DNA from: Pictodentalium vernedei
Lineage: Eukaryota; Mollusca; Scaphopoda; Dentaliida; Dentaliidae
DNA length: 64,000 bases
NCBI GenBank assembly: GCA_031216915.1
Contig: CM062294.1
Coordinates: 28,783,128-28,847,127, forward strand
Direction: 5' to 3'
The position numbers and the translations under genes are program-made. Under the pieces are notes generated by a model that saw nothing but the letters and a program-made list of their open reading frames with translations, ran no database searches and had not been told where the DNA came from. Below are positions 21,623 to 32,914 of this stretch, in pieces (the first letter of the stretch is position 1; each line of letters begins with the position of its first letter).

Positions 21623-21654
21623 AAGTGGAGATAATTTATTAGTATGAGGTATAT

Positions 21655-22127
21655 GGTATCGCGGAACTAAATATTTGAAGTAGAGTTACCCACCTTGAAA
21701 TGTTGCACTCGGAAATGATGCAATCTCTAAAAATAAACAGCCTTGGGAAAATATATTGTTTCAATAAACATTTGAAATATTCTATTGACACCCTGCATTA
21801 TTGTTGAATATTCCTGATAAAAAAAAGGTGATTTGATGACTTTTGGACCTAAAAAATACAATTTACTTTTTGTGTGTTTTTTAGGGAATTCCCTAAAAAA
21901 TATGCGCATGTGACCGGTACTTCCCTTCGTGCCAGTTTTTCTCTCTTATTTATTGCATGACCCCCCCCCCCCCCCCCCCCCCCTGTTTTCGGATCAGAAA
22001 AAGTTATCTGAAGCTATACTTGACAGAGATACTTGAATGCCAAAATTAAAGTGATGCGATCATATTATTTTTCCCACCTGAACATTATAATGGTCGCCTA
22101 TGAGAAAATATTTAGTTCCGTGATACC
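21655..22127 (+). mobile_element. TIR element family F copy 1
   Basis: Ends 'ggtatcgcggaactaaatat' and 'atatttagttccgtgatacc' (~22-bp TIR). It contains 'gcagggaattcc'-type sequence (here 'agggaattccct') and a 23-bp poly-C (21961-21983). Copies 2 and 3: 25658-26137 and 43644-44098. No transposase; superfamily not assigned. Copy 3 shows a 5-bp target duplication. Confidence 0.8.
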
Positions 22128-22419
22128 ATTTGAAAGCATTAGGCTATTTGTTGGACAACAGAGTTAAGGGGTTTTGATCATCAAATTGAAGCAGCCTGCT
22201 CACAGTGGTATATTTGCTGTTCCTCACATATTTTGTTTATTTCTACTTTATAGTGTTAAGTAATTTCGTGGATTTAGGAATGCAATACATGCCATGAGTT
22301 TAGCAGCTTTATTCTGGCATTCGCGTTTGGAGCGACAGCAAGGCATGGCATTTGGGGAAATTTCGGGAAAACGGATGAGCGGAATCTGTACGCATATGTA
22401 CACTGTGCGTCCACACACA

Positions 22420-22497
22420 CGAGTGAGGTGAAATGCCTTGTCCAGTGGCACAACACAAGCGACTCTGGTCAGGTTCGAACTCACGATCCAAATAAAT
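22420..22497 (-). mobile_element. Probable SINE relic
   Basis: 'aaatgccttgtccagtggca' and 'ggttcgaactcac' correspond in order to the body start and the B box of the tRNA-headed SINE (compare 38850-38910), but the sequence is heavily diverged. It runs into a family E end at 22498. Confidence 0.4.
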
Positions 22498-22586
22498 TCT
22501 AATAAAAATATTATTGCCTGGTAATCGCATGCGTGGACATCACCGCCCACGCGAGGATTACGACCATCCGACGGCGGCTGTACTGT
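22498..22586 (-). mobile_element. Family E terminal fragment
   Basis: 'gcatgcgtggacatcaccgc' to 'gacggcggctgtactgt' is one end of the TA-flanked element, reverse orientation. The other end is absent. Confidence 0.7.
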
Positions 22587-22669
22587 GGCGTAACCTGGTA
22601 ACACCAGTAAAGGGCTACTCTAAATAGACAGCGTTCGTTATGTTGCCACACTTTGTATAGTCAACCGAT

Positions 22670-22734
22670 AGCAAGTTCTCATGCCACCAGTCAAACCCAA
22701 GATCTCAGGACACCTTTCTAATTTTGTTCGATAA
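22670..22734. repeat. Two-unit version of the 26-bp minisatellite
   Basis: 'gcaagttctcatgccaccag' then 'tcaaacccaagatctcagga', followed by 'tctaattttgttcga'. Both flanking motifs also bound the ~20-unit array (1281 and 1795), so this is a homologous locus with about 2 units. Confidence 0.8.
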
Positions 22735-22808
22735 AAGTGTTCACTGATAAACTCAAAGTTGACTGCTTACAAGTTACCAAGTTAACGAATCCCCAGTTTA
22801 TATAGCAA

Positions 22809-23676
22809 TTTATTACACATCCATTAAACCTTAACTGGTTGAGGGCTAGGTTATTTTTTTGGTGGTCTGAATTTGTTATTCAAAACTTGTTTTATTACAA
22901 ATTATTGGATAGTGCCCACAGGCACTCTCCAATAATTTGTAATAAAACAAATTTATATAAACAAAATATTATTTGTGTTTGATTGAATATGAAATATAAG
23001 CAAGGAGAGTATTGACTTTTGCTCTGGTATCTTCATTTTTTGAAAGCCCTGATAGTGGCTTCTAGCACTCAACCAGTTAAACCCTTGTATTTAAGAGAAC
23101 CGCCGCTATGATATAAATGTTTCTGTATTTAACTGGTGATGTACAAACCGGAACTTTTTTCCCGCACCCTTTATATAGACTTGTTCCTTTCCCGTCGAGT
23201 CATTAGTTACGCTTCGAAAAGTTTCCAAATTTCGTTATATAATTACCGATCGTCTGTCGAGTAAAAAGTTTCACCCAGCTGTTTTGCAAATCTGCCCAAA
23301 TTTGTTCTTATATTTTTAATATCCGTAATAGCAACCAAATGGTTAGACGAGAAACTGCAATACGAATTTCAACAAACACGCAAACAAGCACACCCTATAG
23401 AAAAGATAACGAATGTAATTTAGACTGGTTTCCTAAAGGTTGTTTTGATTTTTTATCGATCGATTTGATCAGTACCGCTTCAAACAAAAATAACTGACTC
23501 TTCACTTTCAGGTTTAAACATCGGAATTACAATTTGTTTATTTAAATGGATTTTAATGCATGGGGAGTGTAATAAACACAGATACGGCTCGAGAGAAATA
23601 TGACTACGACGCCATTCCTACGAGTTATGTATATGCAAAACACCCACCGATTCAAACACACATAGCGTTCTGTCTA
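22809..23676 (+). mobile_element. Helentron-like element (family B) copy 2, containing a family C insertion
   Basis: 5' end 'tttattacacatccattaaa', 3' hairpin part 'cacccaccgattcaaacaca' and end 'gcgttctgtcta'. The internal segments match copies 1 and 3 (for example 'gaaccgccgctatgatataa'). A family C element occupies 22831-23080. The terminal hairpin is partly deleted relative to copy 1. Confidence 0.65.
22831..23080 (+). mobile_element. TTAA TIR element (family C) copy 2, nested
   Basis: TTAA-CTGGTTGAGGGCTA at 22831 and TAGCACTCAACCAG-TTAA ending 23080. The perfect hairpin 'ttattacaaattattgga' lies around 22889-22945. Its host, family B, has a single TTTAA at this spot in copy 1 (7074-7080 in reverse), so TTAA duplication on insertion is directly visible. 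Confidence 0.9.
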
Positions 23677-24245
23677 TTTACGCAACGAGTTCTGGAAATC
23701 AGGTCTGAACCGAACTTCACCGAGGTCAAAGCTTAATTTACTGGACGAGTTTGTTTTTCAATATAAACAGAGGATAAGTTGAAGATTTATTTATCCCATA
23801 AATGGCGGTTTATTCGAACAATAAAAGCCTTGGATAAATTTTTGCTTTATTTATCTAGGAGGGTGATAAATTTTCCCCGTAGGTTTAACACTGGACAAAT
23901 TTATTTCTATAGTGGAGACGGACCTGTTGACTTCTGACCTCTACCGCATTCGTGTAGCATAATTAACAGTTCAATTATTGTTTTCTTTAAACCGTTTTGA
24001 AAGTATTACACAATGCCAATAGAAAACACCACACATTGTTCATTTAAGTATTTTTGCAAGTGTAGCTCAAGTTTGAAGGGGAATTATTTTTAGACAGAAA
24101 TATATCACTGCGCTTTTATTTTTGGCAATTTTGCTGGACATCGAAGTAGACCTATGCGTTCCTGACTTCTCGCTGTGTTTTGTTGCTAGAAATAGCAGGA
24201 TTTCGCCGCGACTGCCTGTAAAACATCTGTGGGATAAACAAGATA
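23677..24245. other. No recognisable feature
   Basis: Only short AT-rich frames. Nothing matched. Confidence 0.4.
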
Positions 24246-24246
24246 A

Positions 24247-24294
24247 ACGTACAGTGTTTTCAAGTAAAAAAAATGTATTTGAAAACACTATACG
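24247..24294. repeat. Small hairpin
   Basis: 'cgtacagtgttttcaa' pairs with 'ttgaaaacactatacg' around an A-rich loop. Confidence 0.65.
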
Positions 24295-24408
24295 TTTATT
24301 CTATATTTATTATATTATCCAAAAACCAATAAAAACACTTAAATGCATCAATGTACTCCGGGTGCTATTTCTGTTAATGTATGGCCGTGCATTACCATTT
24401 TTAATGGC

Positions 24409-24633
24409 TTAACCCTTCGAACCCTCGTTTCTTGGAATGGTATCGCCTTTGTGTACTCTTACAGTGAGATGGGTCAGTCCAATATCAATATACATGAAGG
24501 ATAAAATACTAACTGCAGTCTGCAGCCCTCTTTATCTTCAATGCCCCATGTATAGATCTCTTATAATAGGACAAAAATGGGACGAAATTATGCCTTTGAC
24601 AAACAATTCAGTCCTACAAGTTCAAAGGGTTAG
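24409..24633 (+). mobile_element. TTAA TIR element (family D) copy 1
   Basis: Left TTAA-CCCTTCGAACCCTCG, right 'agttcaaaggg' then TTAG. Same end sequence as 30762-31001, though the interiors differ. The CCC...GGG ends and TTAA suggest piggyBac-type mobilisation, as for the palindromic family. Confidence 0.65.
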
Positions 24634-24645
24634 AAAGTACTTGAT

Positions 24646-24835
24646 TACAGTGGGGGGGGGGGGGGGGTTAATATTTTCCCGGGCGCAATGATATTAGATT
24701 CCAAACACTAATTACAGAAATAATCGACTAAAATTTAATTAAAGCAGCACAGGGTACAACCCCATGCTTCACTAATTAAAATTTTGCTGATAATGATTTT
24801 TATTACCTGGTAAACGCATGCGCAGACAAAGGGTT
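24646..24835 (-). mobile_element. Family E fragment with poly-G in its TIR
   Basis: TACAGT at 24646 is followed by 16 G (24652-24667) where other copies have the 'acggccgccgtggactgg' TIR. The remainder ('atattagattccaaacacta' to 'ggtaaacgcatgcg') is normal family E. Confidence 0.65.
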
Positions 24836-24839
24836 AATA

Positions 24840-25326
24840 ACCGGAAGAAGGCTCAGGTCAAGTGAGAAATTGCGCATGACAACTATCTGGTACAACGGTG
24901 TGGTGTGAAAAGCCATCCAATAAACTAGTTTCGCCAAATCATGAACGCCCAAGACGTGCTAGGTGATATACTACCAAGACACTGTACTCAAACATACTCA
25001 CAAGTATCCAACACACAGGAAAGCATCATATATCATATAATGATGGAGAGTGCGAAACTTATTAGCTATTTAAAAACGTTTTGAGGTGATCTTTCCCGCA
25101 GTTTTGTCAATATCTGAAGTTCGATCATCGTGACCATGACACTGATCGGTGTCAATTGGTTTCGACCAATTGAATGCCGTATAACTTAAAAAGCAAATTA
25201 GAGTTCGTACCCCGCCAAGTAACACTTGTCTTCTGGGCAACGAAGGAAACTCGACAATCATCCAGTTGAAAGGTGCTTTCAGTTCAATTGTCGGATAGAG
25301 TTGTTGTTACATGGGAGGTGTGTGAT
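24840..25326. other. No recognisable feature
   Basis: No repeat match and no protein-like frame. Confidence 0.4.
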
Positions 25327-25553
25327 AAATACAGAAAGCACATACGTTTGGATGGGTTAAGAATTATCGCACTCGATTGCTTTGGCGCAGGTTATCACTC
25401 GAGCCTTCGGATATCACTCGATTGATTAAACGGAAATCTTGATTGCTCTGGCCCAGGATATCGCTCGAGCCTTAGGGCTCTCGTAACATCCTGGGCCAAA
25501 GCAATCTCGTGTGATAATTCTTCACCCATTGAAACGTATGTGTGGTTCTGTAT
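25327..25553. repeat. Fold-back, arms about 80 bp, with nested hairpin
   Basis: The left arm (25327-25405) with 'cgcactcgattgctttggcg' pairs with the right arm (25468-25553) with 'ccaaagcaatctcgtgtgat'. Inside, 25442-25507 forms its own near-perfect hairpin with 'tggcccaggatatcgctcg', so the right arm has two possible partners. Confidence 0.8.
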
Positions 25554-25657
25554 ATTTACCAAATATTAGAATCTCACCATTATACGTAGAGTGAATCGAT
25601 TCTCACAATTATCTATAAGTAAGGGGGCAGACATGATCCTAACAATCACAGGTATAT

Positions 25658-26137
25658 GGTATCACTGAACTAAACATTTGAATTAGGAATACCCGCCTTG
25701 AAATGTTGCACTCGGACGTGATGCAATCTCTAAAAATAAACAGCCTTGGGAAAAAAAATTGTTTCAATAAACGTTTGAAGCATTCTATTGACATCTTGCA
25801 TTATTGATGAACATTCCACATAAAAAAGAGGGTGATTTGATGACGTTCGGACCTAAAAAATACAATTTAGATTTGGTGTGTTTTTGTAGGGAATTCCCTG
25901 CAAAATATGTGCACGTGACTGGTACTTCCCCTGTTGTCAATTTTTCTCTCTTATTTGTTGCATGACCCCCCCCCCCCCCCCCCCCCCCCCCGTTTTGGGG
26001 TCAGAAAAAAAAGTTGTCTGAAGGGCTATACTTGACAAAGATATTTGAATGCCAAAATTATAGTGATGCCATCATATTTGTTTTTGCCTGAACGTTATAA
26101 TCGTCGCCTATGGGAAAATGTTTAGTTCCCTGATACC
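25658..26137 (+). mobile_element. TIR element family F copy 2
   Basis: Ends 'ggtatcactgaactaaacat' and 'gtttagttccctgatacc'. Collinear with copy 1, with poly-C expanded to 26 bp (25966-25991). Confidence 0.8.
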
Positions 26138-26187
26138 TTATTCTACAAGTTGCACTTTGAAGATGACTTTCAATTAGAGTTAGGCAA

Positions 26188-26960
26188 AATACCGAAAAAC
26201 CAAACCGATATGGATATCATGGGTATACCGAAAAACCGAAGCGAATCCATCATTGAATACGGAAACTGACTGAATTTTCATATTTGCCTACACTCACCAC
26301 TTATAAGGCCTTGTTGGGATTTAATTGCAGTTGAAGGTTTCATTTTCATTAAAGAAATCAGTGATTTTCTTTTAAGTTTAGTCAACTCTTAAGAACCTGT
26401 GAAATTCTCCTGAATACCCATTAGACTACAGCCTGTACACGTCCAGTTGCTTAGCAGTGATTTCTACGTGTAGTCAAGTCTTGACAGGCAGCCAAAACGT
26501 GACTGGAAATCACAGCTCAGATCATTTATCTATTGTCAAAAGGACCTCTTAATGATGGCATTAGAGATACCAAAAAGCCTGAAATAGACCTTCGAAGGTT
26601 AAGTTGCGTTTGGAACAAGTCACACAATAACTGTATATATAATTTTTGTTGGCAAAAGAATGCAAAAATTGAGCTCATATTGGCAGTGGTACAGTAGTAG
26701 TAGTTTATTCAAGCAAAAATAACACCAACAGAGAGGCAGATTGCACAAAGAGTTAACAGACACATGATATGATTATACATGTTATAATATCATGTTTCTG
26801 TTAAGTCATATGTTGCGCAGTGGTAGAATGATACAAGAACTATTTCCATGTATTCTGTATTTTCCTGGTGTGAATTCCCATTTGGAGATATCAATAAATC
26901 ACACTCCAGTCAGATACCGAATACCGAACCGATATCGCGGTGCATCTCAAAATACCGAAA
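26188..26960. mobile_element. Possible hAT-like element, poorly preserved
   Basis: 'aaaataccgaaaaaccaaac' near 26197 and 'agataccgaataccgaacc' to 'gcggtgcatctc' near 26910-26950. 'gagatgcaccg' read in reverse resembles a common hAT terminus. Neither paired ends nor a target duplication could be fixed. Confidence 0.35.
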
Positions 26961-27107
26961 ACCGATACTGAACTCAGAATTCCAATACCACCAATCTTTA
27001 CGTTTAATAACGTTACAAACTCTAGAATTAGCGATATCATACAACATGGCAAATTGGCGAAAATCAAATTGGATTTTGAAAACACAGTAGCGTGACCGAC
27101 AGTACAG

Positions 27108-27391
27108 TAAAAACTAGAAGTCATGTCATGAACTGTGCGCTTATCTAGGCTTAACTGCTAGTAGGAATTGCGCGCAGTTGCCATATCGAATCATCCAAAG
27201 CACGGCAGGTTCTCCTGGTTACTCATAGCAAACACATGTAATGTTTCTGCCAATGGACCTCCGGGTTACCCGGAGGTCCACTGGCTGAATCATTGCTTGT
27301 GAGCAGGCCATATGTACAGAATTTGATCGCTTACTATGGTTATAGCGCGTAGATCGACGAGCTATTTGTGCGCATTTCATTTCTAATTTGT
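27108..27391 (-). mobile_element. CTAGAAGTCC MITE, one end deleted
   Basis: Starts 'taaaaactagaagtcatg' and holds the core palindrome 'caatggacctccgggttac'. The far end stops at 'gcgcatttcat' followed by 'ttctaattt', lacking about 10 bp of the TIR. Complete copies are at 38984 and 59809. Confidence 0.75.
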
Positions 27392-28239
27392 AACATATAT
27401 CGCCCTTTGAGCGGGCTAAAGCACTGCAGGTGGCGTTTTGTTCCACTCAAGGTGCGATATTCTCTTTCATTTCTTTCCATGCCTTAATCACTGACCCCAA
27501 GTCCGACTGGACAAACGCAGAGCGCGTCTATCGGGAAACATTCTGGATCGAACTAAGCAATTATTGACCTCTCACCTTAAACAGAACTTTGAGCAGATAT
27601 TAATTCCTTTGAAGCGTGTGAAGTATATTCTGTCATCATGGTAACGTAATTCTCGGAGTTAGGGGATATAAGAAGATTTTTCAAAGTTCCTCTAACGGTA
27701 TATTTTGCCTTTTGCTTTCAATTTTTTTCAAGGGTTTTGTTTTTATTTTCGATTGTAAACCACATCCATTAAGTCAGAACTTTGCTTACCAGAGTTTTTA
27801 TCACTACATTTCGTTTCTTTCATCGTTTATGTGTATTTTTTTTCCTTGTCGTATCTGTATCCTGAAGAAGGTTTTCGGCAGACCGAAAGCAAGGCAAATA
27901 TTTTTTCCTCAGCTGTTTGGACTTAATATGGACGAATAATTTTCGATAGCTACAGGCTCTTGCACTTTACAGATCCAGCACACTGGAAAGATATTTCTTT
28001 TATCAGAATAGTGACCTTTTTATATATACTGTAAGCGTTTTTATCTATTGACTAAAGTGAATTGTTTGATTTGATTGGTTGATAGATACGTGGTATGAGA
28101 CCATATTCATTGAACCCACGATACGTCCGCCCAGACACTGACAAATTTCCCATACCCAGTGGAAGCCTCGTTCCGAAATCTACAAATTGTCCATACCCCG
28201 TGGAAGACGCGTCATTCCAGTTTTACAGTGTACATGTAT
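27392..28239. other. No recognisable feature
   Basis: T-rich sequence; open frames up to 75 codons with no familiar motif. Confidence 0.4.
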
Positions 28240-28360
28240 TATATTTTATTTTTTTATCTCCAAAATATAGCTCATGACCCCTTATTGGAATGAGCTTGTC
28301 GAATACCCTCCAATGTGGGGTTCATAAGCTATGTTTTTGAGACAAAAAAGAAAAAAAGAA
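28240..28360. mobile_element. Relic of TTAA palindromic MITE (P7)
   Basis: 'ctccaaaatatagctcatga' and 'gggttcataagctatgtttt' retain the outer hairpin arms; the centre 'gaatgagcttgtcgaatacc' is mutated out of symmetry. Confidence 0.6.
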
Positions 28361-28535
28361 ATTCAATAATTTTTTTATACTAGTCATATCGGCATATTTT
28401 CACAAAAACTCTTTTGTACACAAATTCCACAGAAACCTGTATGGCTCAACAATGGAAGATAAAAGATCTCATGCTGTGTGTGTTCACACATGAAATAGAT
28501 TGTACTTCTAAAACGGAAAGTCAATAGATAAATTC

Positions 28536-28694
28536 GTTACCCCGTGTCTGATCACGTGGTAAGGGTTTTTACCTACCCGAAGCCAGCCGTATCCCATGAG
28601 GCCTTCTTTTACCTACCCGAAGCCAGCCGTATCCCATGGGATACGGCTGGCTTCGGGTAGGTAAAAGAAGGCCTCATGATCAGACACGGGGTAA
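28536..28694. repeat. Composite palindrome with a duplicated arm
   Basis: Outer arms 'gttaccccgtgtctgatca' (28536) and its complement (ending 28694). The inner, near-perfect palindrome is 28596-28677. The block 'acctacccgaagccagccgt' appears twice directly on the left (28570 and 28610) and once inverted on the right. Confidence 0.85.
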
Positions 28695-28812
28695 CTAATA
28701 GTACCCGGTAATTCATTAATTAAAGTTTTAATGATTATTCCTACAATTCGTCTTTCCCATGGAACCTACATCAGTGCTGATATGAAATCTACGTGAGCGC
28801 TATCATAAAACC

Positions 28813-29067
28813 TACAGTAGAGTTGCCGTGGACTGGTCGTAATCCACCGGGTTGTACTCGGGTTGTACCGGGTTGTGCCGGGTTGTACTCGGATTGTACC
28901 GGGTTGTACCCGGGTTGTACCGGGTTGTACCCGGGTTGTACCCGGTGCTTAATTAAATAATTTTTTGACGATTTTTCATATAATTAGTGTTTGGAATGTA
29001 ATATTGTTGCGTCCGCGGGAATATTGTCCACCAGTGGAAAGAGACAGGTCCACTGCGGCTGTACTGT
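28813..29067 (+). mobile_element. Family E element with internal GGGTTGTAC minisatellite
   Basis: TACAGT at 28813, ACTGTG at 29063-29068. Between 28857 and 28945, an 11-12 bp unit 'ccgggttgtac' is repeated about eight times. In other copies the same position holds the simple hairpin 'caccgggtac..cccggtgc', so the array grew from it. A second family E scrap lies at 28692-28748. Confidence 0.8.
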
Positions 29068-29078
29068 GCATCAGGGCG

Positions 29079-29131
29079 GATATTAAATCTTCAATACACC
29101 ATCTCGGGAATTCACATGGTGTGATAACCAA
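29079..29131. mobile_element. Half copy of fold-back family A
   Basis: 'atcttcaatacaccatctcg' then 'cacatggtgtgataacc' matches the right arm of 17811-17977. Confidence 0.5.
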
Positions 29132-29339
29132 TTTTTTTTACAATATTCTTCCCTTTCTGGACTCGTTCGCATAATAAAAATAAGAACACTTTTTTTTCGG
29201 CTAGTCCACGGCAATTGCACGGTTTTATTTTCAGTATTTGTTTCAAAAAGGATTTGTTTGGAATACGTTTTAACCCATTCTCAAAAACAATTATGCTCAT
29301 GAAAACGTACATTGACAAAGAACTTTGTAATTGTCTGTA

Positions 29340-29791
29340 CACTGCAAAAAATATAGGGTCTCTTTAGAACCCAAACTGGTTCTAATCTTGCCCCTGAGGT
29401 GGAACCAGTTCTGTTTAAACAGTATTTATTTCAAATCAAATAAATTTGCCAAGATTAGCATTCAATTTGAACAGAATAATAGATGAACTGAAGTAGAATC
29501 AGTTGTAAACTTAAATACCTGGTATATTGGTTCTATGCAGAACCAAAACTGGTTCGATATGCCAACTGTTCATATCTCCTTTGCAAAATAATGATTTGAG
29601 ACAACCTCGTATAAGCTCTAAACTTAAGGCTGAAACCCCCTCAATTTATGTTTAATTCTGTTAATATTTGATGTTAATCTTTATAAATTTATTTGATTTG
29701 AAATAATACTGTTTAAACAGAACTGATTCCATCTCAGGGACAAGATTAGAACCAGTTTGGGTTCTAAAGAGAACCTATATGTTTTGCAGTG
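29340..29791. mobile_element. Long-TIR element (family G) copy 1
   Basis: Starts CACTGCAAAAAATATAGG and ends 'cctatatgttttgcagtg'. The TIRs extend over about 55 bp with interruptions ('ctggttctaatcttg' and its complement), and a second inverted block includes 'gtttaaacag'. The flanks suggest a TA duplication. Copy 2 is at 49246-49753. No coding region. Confidence 0.8.
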
Positions 29792-30255
29792 TACTCCTGT
29801 CGCACAGAATGGAAACGAATAACAGACAAAGCTTTGCACCGTTCTGGGATCAACAACATTTCTGTCATATATCTGATTTCAAAGTGAAGCTCTTGCGAAA
29901 CGCGAAAAATTGTAAAAAGTAATGCCACAAAGATAAATATTTTAAGAGAAGTTTACAATTTCTGTTTTTATTTGTTCTACAGGAAAATGTAATCCGAAAT
30001 GTTTTGCGCATCTGTTGTCAGTGATCATAGGACATGAGTTTGTCCGTTATATTTTGGGGAGATATTTTTAACTCATTATCCGTTGTTTTGTTTTTCTGAC
30101 TTGCAAGGAAGGGTGTCTTCAGAAACTTAAATTTTCATTATTAAGTTATCATCAGTCACAATGTGGACAATATGAGGTAATTGTATTGAAATGTTCAAGA
30201 ACAAGGACATTGTATCACCTAGGGTGAGCCTGTGATTGTGCAGACTCGCAATTGT
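29792..30255. other. No recognisable feature
   Basis: AT-rich, nothing matched. Confidence 0.4.
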
Positions 30256-30457
30256 CTTATTATTACACCAATAACATGAGTTTGGAGGGCGTTATGGTTT
30301 ATTAACGACCCAAAAGGAATGAATAACAATCCGGAGGTTTATTACCGGCCTGAAACGAACGAAGTCGAGGGCCGTAAAAAGCCAAAGTGCTGTTATTCAG
30401 CCCAAGGGCCTTAATAAACTCCGACAGCCGGCAAAATCATGTTATTACTATTACAAC
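30256..30457. mobile_element. Fold-back family J copy 1
   Basis: 'accaataacatgagtttgga' and 'caaaatcatgttattactat' are inverted ends. The arms include 'gtttattac.ggcc' and 'ggcc.taataaac' around 'gaagtcgagggccg'. Diverged relative to copy 2 at 34803-34988. Confidence 0.7.
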
Positions 30458-30761
30458 CAGCGGGCCGTTAAATAATTTTGTTTTTATTAATGGCTCGCCG
30501 CCCGCTAGCGTTTGTATGGCGTCGTGAATTACTGAGTTTAACCGCCCCGCTAAACTCAGTTTATATACTTAAGAACGCTCGTTAAAGTGATAAAAATTAT
30601 TGTTTTATCCGCATTGGAGAAAATAAACAAACCTGCAGTCAGATGATCACATAGACGGTCTCTATCTCCTGCAAGTCGCGCCATATTTACACCGGTTGAA
30701 CAGGGGGTCAATACTATAAAAACTTTTACAACTGCATTTTCTATAATTGTATTTTCTTGTT

Positions 30762-31001
30762 TTAACCCTTTGAACTCTAGTTGAATCTTTCATGTCATTT
30801 CAATGGCAGCAATTAGAAGAGTCCGTATTCATTATTTGGGGTAGGCCAATCAATATTTTCAACGTGCAGCCTCGGGGCTGCACGTTGAAAAATATTGACT
30901 GGTCTACCCCACACATTTTCTGAATAGCCATCCTATTTAATGGCGTTATAACGTATCATGTTCCTGCCCAGAAAAGCGTCCGCTAGGGTTCAAAGGGTTA
31001 A
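30762..31001 (+). mobile_element. TTAA TIR element (family D) copy 2 with hairpin
   Basis: TTAA-CCCTTTGAACTCTAG at 30762 and CTAGGGTTCAAAGGG-TTAA ending 31001. The central palindrome (30837-30912) has arms 'ggccaatcaatattttcaac' and 'gttgaaaaatattgactggt'. A ~55-bp direct repeat (30698-30750 and 31212-31265) flanks the whole region. Confidence 0.8.
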
Positions 31002-31439
31002 CTTTAAACGTGTTAAAATTAACCATTAACATTTTCTGGCAATTTGCCAGTTGGCAAAAATACAATTCAAGAAAATACAATTGTGATAGTTTTAGAGTAT
31101 TGGCTCCAGAATTCATAAAGAAAATATTACAAAACTCAAGACCGAGACAAGAGCAAGAAAGAAAAATTACAACTTGAAAACAATGTATTTGCATTTCATT
31201 TTCGACACACGAGATTCTACACAATTGTGAACAGGGACTAATATTACAAAACTTTTACAGTTGTATCTTCGAGTATTGGCTCCAGAGAATTTGGACTGGA
31301 TTATGACTTTCAATTTTTCAGACTGTTATGTTTTCTCTGGGACTATAAATTGTTAAAATTGGAAGATTAGCTTTTTAGCTCATCAACTTTAGTTGTGTGA
31401 GCTTATGGCATGGCTCAATCGCTCGGCGTATGTGTCTAA
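31002..31439. other. Short direct repeats only
   Basis: 'gagtattggctccaga' occurs at about 31096 and 31271. Otherwise nothing seen. Confidence 0.4.
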
Positions 31440-32520
31440 TAATGTTAAAGCTTCTGTTTAGGTCACTTACTCGCCCTATTTCCATATCATGGCCTTTATA
31501 ATGCTGTTGTATGATGATTATTATCATTCTACCATGATTTAACCCCTCATGCCTTGCATTTTAAACATTTTTCTTGACATTTTTAGCTGCGTTTAGTTTT
31601 CTTTTTAGCTCAGAATTTCATGTTTAACTAAGTGTTTATGTCAGCTGCTATGTTCCTTCTCTTCCCATGGCACTTATATTCATCATACATGTTCTTCAGT
31701 ATCATTGTTCCATGATTAACCCCTCATACACTGCATTTTAAACATTTTTCTTGACATTTTTAGTTGCGTTTAGTTTTCTGTTTAGCTCGGAATTTCATGT
31801 TTAACTTAGTGTTTAGGTCAGCTGCTGTGCTCCGTCTCTTCCCATGGCACTTATATTCATCATACGTGTTCCTCAGTATCATTGTTCCATGATTTAACCC
31901 TTCTCCAGTCAATTTCTTTAAATTTGTCACACATTTTCAGTGTGTTACAGTTTCTGTTTAGGTCAGCCGTCGACACCCTTTTCATCACATGGCCTTTATA
32001 ATGCTGCTATATGATGATGATTATTATTCTACCATGATTTAACCCCTCATACCCTACATTTTAGACATTTTTCTTGACATTTTTAGTTGCGTTTAGTTTT
32101 CTGTTTAGCTCAGAATTTCATGTTTAATTTAGTGTTTAGCTCACCAGCTGTGTTCCTTCTTTTCCCATGGTGCTTATATTCATCGTGCATCTTCTTCATT
32201 ATCATTCTACCATGGTTTAACCTTTGCCCAGTGAATTCTTAAATTTTTTCTTCCAATTTTGTACGTTTAGTTTTCTGTTTAGCTCACACTTCGACATTTT
32301 CAGTGGGTTAAATTTTTTGTTTACATCGACTGCTGACACCCCTTTCATCCCATGGCCTTTATAATGCTTCCATAAGGTGCTGATTATCATTCTACCACTA
32401 TTTAACCCTCACCCAGTGTGTTTTAAACGTTTCTCTTTACATTATTTAGTAACATTTTCATTTCTGTTTAGCTCAGAATTTCATGTTTAATTTAGTGTTT
32501 AGGTCAGCTCCTGTGTATGG
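31440..32520. repeat. Tandem repeat, about 178-bp period, six units
   Basis: The 'ccatga.ttaacccct' landmark recurs near 31533, 31711, 31888, 32033, 32211 and 32394 (178, 177, 145, 178 and 183 bp). Each unit contains 'gtttagctcagaatttcatg'-type sequence. Adjacent units alternate between 'cccatggcacttatattcat' and 'catggcctttataatgct' variants, implying a ~355-bp higher-order unit. Confidence 0.85.
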
Positions 32521-32892
32521 TGGTTAAATATTAATTCAGTTAAACATACCAAACTTTATGTGGAAATAAATTATTATGTATCTAAGAATTAAATGGTTTG
32601 CTCATCGAGCACAAAGTTTTTTTCAAAGTAAAATAATTATGCATAAGAAAAACAGTCGCAAAAACATTCAGAGAAAACACCAGATATGGCCCCATTCTAA
32701 GTCCTAGTTTGCATATATTCAAGAATGGGGGGTGGCATGCATCCGGATAAGCAAGCACCACCCTTCAGGTTAATATTACTTGCTCCTGTCGCAAAACAGT
32801 GCAAGACACAGCATTGGAAGCGGTTACTTCATGTTAGCCTGACTGCTTCCGTACTGCTTCCGTCCCTGTTACAGAGTGCATTTGCATTTCAT
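32521..32892. other. No recognisable feature
   Basis: No repeat match seen; one 81-codon open frame (32725-32970) runs into a transposable element and is not credible. Confidence 0.4.
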
Positions 32893-32914
32893 CGTGTGAG
32901 AACTATAAGGTTCT

